DNA of 9,091 nucleotides, taken from the NCBI GenBank assembly GCA_964519015.1, contig CAZFHZ010000126.1, positions 1 to 9,091 of the forward strand, in the 5' to 3' direction. Both the position numbers and the translations under genes were made by a program. Origin of the DNA: CAZFHZ01 sp964519015. GTDB lineage: Bacteria > Blakebacterota > Blakebacteria > Blakebacterales > CAYUVJ01. The notes under the pieces were generated by a model that was not told where the DNA came from, ran no database searches, and was given only the letters and a program-made list of their open reading frames with translations. Below, in pieces: positions 1 to 7,000 of this stretch (position 1 is the first letter of the stretch; every line of letters begins with the position of its first letter).

Positions 1-613
1 AGTCCCGGTTGACCAGCTCGGTGCCGTAGACCACCTGCCCGGCCTCATCCAGGATCTTGGGGGCCATGGCCGGGGTCACCGTCAGCCCCGAGGCGTCCAC
101 GATCAGTCCGGTGACCACCCCGCCCCCGGGCCGGGCCGGAGTCCCGCCCCCTCCCGGCCGGGCCGCCCTGGAGCCGGTGTCCCCGGGCAGCAGGGCATCT
201 ATCAGGGCGCCGTTCAGCGACATCTCCACCACGTAACCGACATCCATGCTCTCGTAGTACTTGGTGTCGAGGATCACGAAGTCATGTACGATCCCTTCCA
301 CCTTGGAGCGGATGACATCGCTGGTGACCATGGCGTTCTCCACCGTGGTGGTGGAGGTGATGGCGATCCCCTTGAGCGCTTCCAGCAGGTCCCGGGCGGC
401 GGTCAGCCGGGCCGCCCGCACCGCCGAGGTCCGCCAGGATGCCTGGGGGAGGTTGGTGTTGGGCGCTCCCAGGCTGTTGGTGATGATGACCTGCCGGTTC
501 CAGTCGATCCGGAAGGTCCCCGGGTCGGGGTACTCCTGCTGGGCCGTCACCGTGGACGCCAGCAGCAGCACGAGCAGGCCCGCGGTCAGGCTTGACGGAC
601 GAACTGTCCGCAT
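1..613 (-). CDS. Exported LPP20/FlgP-like protein, 3' end outside window
   Basis: 204 complete codons are visible and the C-terminus lies beyond the window edge. The product starts MRTVRPSSLTAGLLVLLLAS, a signal peptide with a basic start, a leucine-rich core and a likely cleavage after TVTA (residue 24). No cysteine is present, so this is not an obvious lipoprotein despite the family name. The mature part has the features I associate with LPP20/FlgP-like envelope proteins: an IDWNRQVI start, a helical ARLTAARDLLEALKGI segment around residues 73-88, then TTVENAM, and a later VTGLIVDASGLTVTPAMAPK stretch followed by KILDEAGQVVYG. A Gly/Pro/Arg-rich linker with a repeated ARPGGG lies around residues 148-165. 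ATG at 613 is chosen because it follows a strong Shine-Dalgarno and starts the signal peptide; an in-frame ATG at 628 would lie upstream of that site. It follows the cyclase by 45 nt, so it is probably co-transcribed. Family assignment is from motif recall; the molecular role is unknown. Confidence 0.75.
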   Translation of the reverse strand, partial: MRTVRPSSLTAGLLVLLLASTVTAQQEYPDPGTFRIDWNRQVIITNSLGAPNTNLPQASWRTSAVRAARLTAARDLLEALKGIAITSTTTVENAMVTSDVIRSKVEGIVHDFVILDTKYYESMDVGYVVEMSLNGALIDALLPGDTGSRAARPGGGGTPARPGGGVVTGLIVDASGLTVTPAMAPKILDEAGQVVYGTELVNRD

Positions 614-617
614 ACCG

Positions 618-626
618 TCCTCCTCC
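618..626 (-). promoter_or_regulatory. Ribosome binding site of the LPP20-like gene
   Basis: On the minus strand the sequence reads GGAGGAGGA, ending 4 nt before the ATG at 613. It is a near-perfect Shine-Dalgarno. It decides between the two in-frame ATG codons (613 and 628), since the upstream ATG overlaps the site itself and has no comparable purine tract of its own. Confidence 0.75.
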
Positions 627-634
627 ATCGTTGC

Positions 635-658
635 GGGGAGGCGCCCCCGGCGCCCCCC
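635..658 (-). other. GC-rich intercistronic hairpin
   Basis: Between the cyclase stop codon (659-661) and the next ribosome binding site there is an inverted repeat: GGCGCC at 640-645 and GGCGCC at 649-654 around a 3-nt loop. The stem extends through GGGG 635-638 against CCCC 655-658 with a single bulged base at 639. It forms about ten G-C pairs in the transcript. No U-rich run follows on the minus strand, so a classical intrinsic terminator is unlikely. It could stabilise the upstream message, attenuate expression of the last gene or set the ratio between the two; which of these applies cannot be told from the sequence. Confidence 0.45.
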
Positions 659-2878
659 CTATTTGGTCTTCATCACCCAGACCCCGTCCCAGTCCGGTCC
701 GGGCGGATGTTCCCTGAGCAGCCGGCAGCGTTCCGCGAAGACGGTCGCCGCCGGATCATTCTCCAATCCCTGGAAAGCCGCTTCGGCCCGGTCCCACTCC
801 TGCGTCCGGTAGGCGCTCAGCCCCTCGGTGAAGGCGGCCAGGCGTGTCCGCAACTCGGGGGTGTCCTCGGCCGAGCCGGCCTCGGCCAGCACTTCGTATA
901 CGCTGACCGGCTTGGCCTTCCCCTTCACCCGCACCCTGTCGATCTCCCGGGCCAGGAAGCTCTCGCCGTCGAGCGCCGCCAGGGTGGCCTCGGTGACCAG
1001 CAGGCCCACCCCGTACTGGCGGGTGAGGGCCTCGACCCGGGAAGCCAGGTTCACGTTGTCCCCCAGCACCGTGTAATCGAAGCGGATGTCGCTGCCCATG
1101 TTCCCCACCACCATCGGCCCGGTGTTCAAGCCCAGCTTCATGTCGAAGGTCTCGGGGAGGAACCCCCCGTATTGCTGTCGCACCCCTTCGATCTGCCGGC
1201 GCATGCCGAGCGCGGCCCGCACCCCCCGGGCCGCATGGTCGGGGAGCGGCAGGGGAGCACCGAAGATGGCCATGATGGCGTCGCCGATGTACTTGTCCAC
1301 CGTGCCGTGGTGCTCGAAGATCACGTTGCTCATGATGGTCAGGAACCGGTTCAGGAACTGGACCAGCTCCTCCGGGGCCAGCTTCTCGCTAAAACTGGTG
1401 AAACCCTGGATGTCGGCGAAGAGGATGGTCAGTTCCCTGCGCTCGCCGCCCAGCTTCAGCTTGTCCGGGTCCTGCAGCATCTCGTCCACCACATCGCGCG
1501 AGACGTACTGCTGGAAGGCCCCCTTGATGACCCGCTTCTGGCGCTCCTCGGTCATGTAGCGGAAGGTCATGGCGGCCGTGAAGCCCAGCACCAGCCCGAC
1601 GGCGGGCCGGAAGAGCTCGAGCCAGAGGGCGAACTGACCGTAGACCCAGATGCTCAGCACCACGAAGGCCACCAGCAACGCGACGTTGGCGGCGCTCCCC
1701 ACCGAGATCCGGAAGCGGAGGGCCAGCCAGGCGGCCAGGACCGCCAGGAGGAAGACCAGCAGCATCGCCTCCGCGTCCCGCATGTGGGCGACCGTCTCCT
1801 GCCGGGCCAGGTTGGTCAGCAGGGTGGCATGGATCATCACCCCCGGCAGGGCCGGGCTGGACGAGGTCGCCTTGAGGTCCTCCAGCCCCGGGGCGGTGGG
1901 ACCGATCAGGCAGACGGTGCCGGCGAAGTAGTCAGGTGGGACACGCTCTTCGAGGACGTCGTAATACGAGATCTGCCGGAAGGGCCCCAGGGCGGTCTCC
2001 TCGAAGAGGGACTCCGCCTGGTCGGGGTACCAGCGCAGCAGGTAGCGGCACTCGGAGTCCACCGGGAAAGTGAAAGGACCGGCCGTGATGGCCCGCCCCG
2101 GTTCCACCCGGATCTCGGACAGGTTGATCCCCACCAGGTCGAGGAACATCCGGAAGCCGATGGCCGGGAAGAGGACCTCGCCGTAGCGGTAGAGCAGCGG
2201 CAGGCGCCGGATGACCCCGTCGGGATCGCTCACCACGTTGACCAGACCCAGGGCCAGGCTGGCCCGCTGGACGATCTCGGAGGGAGCTTCCAGCACCTTG
2301 ACCGTTTTGAAGTCGGGCAGGCGCTCGGCCCCCGGCACGTCCTTCACATGGAGGAACGAGAGGGGGGCGTTCCGCCCGAGTTCCTCATCGTCCACCGTCG
2401 AACGGTATACCAGGCTGGAGAGGTCGATCAGGTCGATGGCGTTGTAGACGATGCCCGCCTCGCCGAACGCCTCGGCCAGCATCCGGTCGGTCTCCGGCCG
2501 GCGCTTGTCCTGGGCGAAGATGAGGTCGTTGAAGACCGCCGCCGCCCCCCAGTCGGCCAGCTGCCGGGCCACCCGGGCGTGGTAGTCCCGGGGCCATTCG
2601 CTGAACCGCCCCAGTTTATCGGGGTCAATGCTCCGGTTGTCGATGGTGATGACCACGATGCCGCTCTCATCGGGGTCGAGCGGCGGCGTGGTCTCCAGGG
2701 CCGAGCGGACCCGGGCGTCGTAGAGATTGTTCTCGATCCCCTGGAAGAAGCCGGGAGCCAGCTGGTAGGTCATGACGGCTACCAGCAGCCCCACTGCGCC
2801 CCCCACCGCCAGGGCGCGCAGCAGGGCCCACCGGGTCCAGACCCGTTCCAGCGTCCTCTTCCAGCCCCTCTCCGACAA
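659..2878 (-). CDS. CHASE2-domain class III adenylate cyclase
   Basis: A 739-residue membrane cyclase expected to make cAMP from ATP. TM1 lies at about residues 21-40. A CHASE2 sensor domain facing the periplasm follows (about 45-360; it includes ENNLYDARVRS, IVVITIDNRSI, the PRDYHARVARQLADWGAAAV stretch and LIGPTAPGLEDLKAT). Three further TM segments lie at about 370-388, 395-414 and 418-438. A linker (FQQYVSRDVVDEML, 455-468) leads into the catalytic domain (about 480-665). Catalytic residues are complete: metal-binding D489 (FADIQGFT) and D533 (YIGDAIMAIFG), adenine-selecting K529 and D607 (VLGDNVNLASR), and transition-state N610 and R614. A short TPR-like tail (about 676-720) ends in PPGPDWDGVWVMKTK, a tail seen in many such cyclases. 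The K/D pair favours ATP over GTP. The start is TTG at 2878, chosen for its strong ribosome binding site and position just before TM1; later GTG codons fall inside TM1. It lies 16 nt after the giant secreted-protein gene. The CHASE2 ligand is unknown. Confidence 0.95.
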   Translation of the reverse strand: MSERGWKRTLERVWTRWALLRALAVGGAVGLLVAVMTYQLAPGFFQGIENNLYDARVRSALETTPPLDPDESGIVVITIDNRSIDPDKLGRFSEWPRDYHARVARQLADWGAAAVFNDLIFAQDKRRPETDRMLAEAFGEAGIVYNAIDLIDLSSLVYRSTVDDEELGRNAPLSFLHVKDVPGAERLPDFKTVKVLEAPSEIVQRASLALGLVNVVSDPDGVIRRLPLLYRYGEVLFPAIGFRMFLDLVGINLSEIRVEPGRAITAGPFTFPVDSECRYLLRWYPDQAESLFEETALGPFRQISYYDVLEERVPPDYFAGTVCLIGPTAPGLEDLKATSSSPALPGVMIHATLLTNLARQETVAHMRDAEAMLLVFLLAVLAAWLALRFRISVGSAANVALLVAFVVLSIWVYGQFALWLELFRPAVGLVLGFTAAMTFRYMTEERQKRVIKGAFQQYVSRDVVDEMLQDPDKLKLGGERRELTILFADIQGFTSFSEKLAPEELVQFLNRFLTIMSNVIFEHHGTVDKYIGDAIMAIFGAPLPLPDHAARGVRAALGMRRQIEGVRQQYGGFLPETFDMKLGLNTGPMVVGNMGSDIRFDYTVLGDNVNLASRVEALTRQYGVGLLVTEATLAALDGESFLAREIDRVRVKGKAKPVSVYEVLAEAGSAEDTPELRTRLAAFTEGLSAYRTQEWDRAEAAFQGLENDPAATVFAERCRLLREHPPGPDWDGVWVMKTK

Positions 2879-2882
2879 TCGG

Positions 2883-2890
2883 TCCTCCCC
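2883..2890 (-). promoter_or_regulatory. Ribosome binding site of the cyclase gene
   Basis: The minus strand reads GGGGAGGA, ending 4 nt before the TTG at 2878. The site sits inside the 16-nt spacer after the upstream stop codon (TGA at 2897-2895). It supports TTG as the true start and translation of the cyclase from a shared message. Confidence 0.7.
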
Positions 2891-2894
2891 TACC

Positions 2895-3856
2895 TCAACG
2901 GATGAGCGTCATCTTCTTCGAGATCACCTTCCCGGCCGCTTCCAGCCGGTAGAAGTAGATCCCGCTGGCCGCCGCCCGGCCGGTCGCATCCCGCCCGTCC
3001 CACTGGAGCGTGTGCGGCCCGGCGTTGTAGAGCCCGTCGGCCAGCACCGCCACCTGCTGACCCCGTACGTTCAGCACCGTCAGCCGCACCCGTGAGGGCT
3101 CGGCCAGGGCGAAGCGGATGGTCGTGGTCGGATTGAACGGGTTCGGATAGTTCTGGTCCAGACTGGCCTCGGCCGGCAGGCGGATCGTCCCGGCCGTACG
3201 GGCATCCACAAACGAAGTCGAACCCACGACCAGCCGGAAGGCGTGTTCCACAGCCACACCTTCCAGGGGTGGCTGTCCGGCGTTGGTGCCCGGGAAGAAG
3301 CGGTAGCTCGATCCTTCCGCCAGGTCGATGCGCAGGTTGGAGCGCACATCCACCAGTGCCGAGGTGATCCCGTCGGGCAGTCCGGTCAGCCCCCGGAAGG
3401 TCAGGGTGACCCGGCGACCTCCCTGGACCGACTCGACGCGCAGCGGCCACTCCCAACCCGGCTCCCCCGGTCCCTGGTAGTCGGTGGCGTACCAGCCGCG
3501 GTCCTGGGCGCGGCCGGTGCGGTCCACCATCACCCGGGCGCTCCCTTCGATGGGCATCGGCGGATCGGGCAGATCGTCCGGGTCCCATCCTTCGACATGC
3601 CCGGTCAGCACGCCCACGTAGTTCTGCACATCGCCGGCCTTGGCCCCTTCCTGGCTGAGCAGGACCTGGAGGCGCCAGCCGCTCCCCCCCTCCTCCTCCA
3701 CCTGGCCGACCGGCAACTGAGCGGTCACCCCCCGCTCGGCCATGGCCTCGGTCAAGGTCTTCGCTTCGGCGACCAGCTGGCCCCCCGCGGCCAGCGGCGG
3801 CACCTTCAGGGTCAGGTTGCTGCTCCCCCGGTTGTAGACCGAGACGCCGTACCAGA
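2895..3856 (-). CDS. Giant secreted kelch/Ig/FN3 protein, C-terminal part with T9SS-type sorting domain
   Basis: This is the C-terminal 320 codons of the gene that continues across the gap into 3957-9091. A free-standing reading from the GTG at 3803 (302 residues) is possible. However, the frame stays open upstream to the gap edge through WYGVSVYNRGSSNLTLK, and there is no signal peptide, so that GTG is an internal valine. The part holds the end of the GWNDIGSP region and a domain of about 200 residues with GWRLQVLLSQEGAKAGD and DDLPDPPMP. A C-terminal domain follows at 2898-3167, starting SLDQNYPNPFNPTTTIRF and continuing VRLTVLNVRGQQVAVL, GPHTLQWDGRDATGR, SGIYFYRLEA and a basic KKMTLIR end. 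That pattern is the type A sorting domain of type IX secretion cargo and also resembles a FlgD-type Ig fold. In T9SS organisms it directs passage across the outer membrane and is usually removed. The stop is TGA at 2897-2895. No secretion component is visible in the window. Confidence 0.88.
2898..3167 (-). other. T9SS type A / FlgD-like C-terminal sorting domain
   Basis: These are the last 90 residues of the giant protein (about 1924-2013 of the visible, gap-collapsed protein). Diagnostic features are the LDQNYPNPFNPTTTIRF entry motif, a central V(L)NVRGQQVAVL strand, the WDGRDATGR turn and the GIYFYRL strand before a basic last strand. Homologous tails are typical of Bacteroidetes and FCB-related candidate phyla. 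The T9SS role is family knowledge and is not proven here. Confidence 0.88.
3802..3856. repeat. 55-bp identical contig-end overlap, left copy
   Basis: This stretch is base-for-base the same as 3957-4011, and each copy abuts the N gap. It encodes about 18 residues around YGVSVYNRGSSNLTLK in the minus-strand frame. The arrangement is that of two contigs with overlapping ends separated by a placeholder gap. It is most likely one genomic locus recorded twice, not a biological repeat. Confidence 0.93.
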
Positions 3857-3956
3857 NNNNNNNNNNNNNNNNNNNNNNNNNNNNNNNNNNNNNNNNNNNN
3901 NNNNNNNNNNNNNNNNNNNNNNNNNNNNNNNNNNNNNNNNNNNNNNNNNNNNNNNN
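3857..3956. other. Assembly gap of 100 N
   Basis: Exactly 100 unknown bases, the conventional placeholder for a gap of unknown size. The identical 55-bp ends on both sides imply that the true gap is negative (an overlap). The 155 surplus bases (100 N plus 55 duplicated) leave remainder 2 on division by 3, which is why the reading frame appears to break here. Confidence 0.97.
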
Positions 3957-4011
3957 ACCTTCAGGGTCAGGTTGCTGCTCCCCCGGTTGTAGACCGAGAC
4001 GCCGTACCAGA
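3957..4011. repeat. 55-bp identical contig-end overlap, right copy
   Basis: This is the second copy of 3802-3856. It begins exactly at the gap edge, as expected if the right contig starts with the last 55 bases of the left contig. Confidence 0.93.
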
Positions 4012-7000
4012 CCGGCAGCTCCCCGATGCTGGGCGGCAGCACCCAGTCGGTGCCGTCGTAGCCGTAGGGCCTGCTCACCTGGGTATCCGTGTATCCGCTC
4101 TCGTTCAGGATATCCGACCAGGCCACGTTGAAGAGCCAGGGGGACCCGATATCGTTCCAGCCCGGGGTGAGCGTGATCTCGAACGGCCGGCCGGAGGGGA
4201 TGGTGTGTCCGCTCCCCGGATCGAGCTGGACGGAATCACGCCGGTGGTAGAGCCAGTACCCCCTGCCCGGCTGGAGACTGGCTGAACTCACCTCCTGGTA
4301 GGCCGAGCCGGTCCAGCGGAAGAAGCGCCAGACCTTCTCGTCGTAGGCCGGAAGGTTGGGGAGCAGCGCGCCGATGGCGGCGTTGTCGGGTACGTGCGGC
4401 ACGCTCACCATCTGCCACCGGTCACGGGGCAGGTTGCCCGAGGCCGGCATGTTGGGGAGACCGATTTCCGCCCCACCGGTCTCATCGCCGGAAAGGCCTC
4501 CGCTGGCGTCGGCCCGAGATTCGTTCCCCGCCGGGTCGCGCGACAGTAGGTAGTACTGGAACCCGTTCATGCCCACCACCGAACCGGGGATCTGCCCTTG
4601 ATAGGCATCCCCGCCGGTGGCCGACAGGTTCACCTGGGTGAAGCCGCCGGAACTGCCCGACTCGCGGTGGAAGAGCCGGACGAACTGCAGCCCGTTGGCA
4701 TCCGAGGCGTGCGCAGTGACCATGACGGCCTGACCGGTCGAGATCGAGGTCGGCAGCGCATCGACCGACAGCGAGGGCGCGGTCCGGTCGAGCCGGAAGG
4801 TGTCCTCCGACCAGGGGGAGAAGTCCAGACCCGCCTCGGCCCGCACCCGCCAGCGGTACTCGCCGTCGCCACGGCCCCCCACGCCCACCCCCATGCTGGT
4901 GGAGGAAACAGTGTTCTCGTAGAAGGTGGCTGCAAATCCGGTGTCGGTCCCGATCGTCAGCTGCAGGAAGTACTGCGAGGCTCCGCTGACCGCGTTCCAG
5001 CTCAGCGTGGTCACTTCCTGGTTGCTCCAGTCCCCGCCGGTGACGCTGACCAGCACCGGCGCGTCCATGGTGGCGGCCGAGACGGTGAGCGGCCGGGCGG
5101 TCCAGGTCGAGAGGTTCCCCACCGCGTCCTCGGCGTAGACCGACCAGTAGTAGTTCCCGTTGGGCAGGTCGGCCGTCGGGGTGTGCGAGAGTTCCGAGGA
5201 ACTCAGCGGCAAGGCGGGCTGATAGACGATCTCACCCATGCTGGCATTGGTCGAGACCCGCAGCACGTACCAACTCGCACTCCCTTGGATATAATCGGCG
5301 GAAGCCGACCAGGTGAAGGTGGGCCGCTGGACATCGACCGTCGCCCCGGAATCCGGGGTGAGCAGGCTCGGCTCATCCGGACCGGTGGCATCGAAGTTGA
5401 TCCAGCCCTCGGCCCACTGGTTGAAGTCGCTGTTGTAGGCGCCGTCCACCAGCCAGATGTAGAGGTGGTTGGCCCCGTCGCTCACCTGACCGGTGAAATC
5501 GAGGTCGAAGTAGGTCTTGCCGGACCCGCCGTCGAAGGTGACCGCTGATGTGCCGGTCAGATCGGTCGCGTCCTGCGGCGGCCGGTCGCCGGTGACGGGG
5601 TTCCAGCCGGCCCGGACCAGTTTGTAGACAACGCCTGTGATCCCGCTCACATCGCTCGGATCGGTCCACCGGACGCGGATGGTGCTGGTGTTCATCCAGT
5701 CGCTGTTCACCGTCCCCGAACCTCCCATGTCCACGTCGGTGGCGGGACCGGGTGCGGTACCGTCCACCACCACCCTACCGACGGGCAGGAAGGCATAGGC
5801 GGCGTCGAAGGGGAAGCGGTCCACGTAGTCGTCGGCGGTCGGGATCCCGTCCCGGTCGAGCACGACGTAGATGGAGTAGGTGCCGGAGGTACCCGGAGCC
5901 TGCAGGTCGAGGGTGATGTCCCCGCTCGTCCCGGTGTAGTTCCCCGGTGTGGTGACGACCCGGTAGTCGAGGTCCTGCGCGCCTCCGCCGACACCGATCA
6001 GCAGGCTGACGTTGCCGCCGGTGGCCCAGGAGTCCCAGGTCCGCAGCGTCAGAGTGCCGATCACCGATCCACCCGGCTGCACATTGATGCTGTCCCGGCC
6101 GGTGCCGGCCAGGTCCAGGTTCTCCAGCGCGAACCCGTAGCCCACCCCCATCGGAGGGTTGTAAACGGTGGTCTGGCCCCCGCCGAGGGCGAGAACGCCA
6201 TCCTCGGGCTTGCAACTGAAGTAACGGCCCCCCTGCAGGGCCTCGACGAAGATGTTGTAGACCGCCCCGGCCGAGACGGCGAAGGAGTAGGTGCCGTCCG
6301 ATCCGGTGACTGTGGAGTCGCTCCAGGCGGTGGTTCCGTTTGGTCGCAGCCGGACCTTTGCGCCCGGGATCGGGATGGTGGTGTCGGGTTCGTAGACCGC
6401 GCCGGCGATGGTGGCGTCGGCATGGACGGTGAGGGTACCGACCGGGATGTACTCCCAGGCCACGTTCCAGAAGCGGCTGCTGTACCTCACGATGGCGCCG
6501 GCTTCGGTGGACGTGCCGGAAGCTCGCTTGATGTAAAGGGTGTAGGTACCGCCGGTGGTCGGGGCGGTGAAGTTGAAGCTGGCCGTGCCGCTGGCGCCCG
6601 GATAGACCGGAGTCATGCCCAGGGAATAACCGGAATACCCCGCTGAGCCCAGGCCCAGGACTAGCCATTCGTTCGACAACGGGGTGACCGCATCGTTCCA
6701 GGCGACGTAATCCATCGTGACCGCCACCGCGTCGCCGGTGTTGACCTCGGCCGTGTCCCCCCCCAAGCCGTTGATGTCGACCAGGGCCACGCCGAACGTC
6801 GGTCCCCGGGTGATGTCCAGATCGTGGACGACCGTCTGGCCCAGGTCCACATGGAAGGAATCGAGCCAGGCCGTCTCGTAGTAGTTGAGCCCGTTGATCT
6901 TCTGACCGTGCACTTCGTAGGTCCCCGGGGCCACATCGAACCAGTATTCACCATTGGCATCGGTGTAGGTGGTGTCGATCCAGGCCTGCCCGGTCGGCCG

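Noticed and set aside
635..658. Rho-independent terminator between the cyclase and the LPP20-like gene
   Set aside because: The stem is strong but no U-run follows on the transcribed strand, and the next gene starts within the same short spacer.
707..2905. 732-codon plus-strand ORF opposite the cyclase
   Set aside because: Its product is a His/Gln/Gly/Pro-rich low-complexity string with no domain, and it lies exactly antisense to a cyclase with an intact catalytic set. It reflects GC-rich codon use.
2895..3803. A separate 302-residue protein starting at GTG 3803
   Set aside because: The frame is open upstream to the gap edge, there is no signal peptide despite a secretion tail, and the 55-bp overlap joins it in frame to the upstream part.
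3812..3856. C-terminal tail SGTASRSTTGGAAT of the long frame read through the Ns
   Set aside because: It is an out-of-frame translation created by the 100-N placeholder plus the duplicated 55 bases.
3243..3992. Plus-strand ORF spanning the N gap
   Set aside because: It is antisense to the sorting-domain region, translates through unknown bases, and has no recognisable domain.
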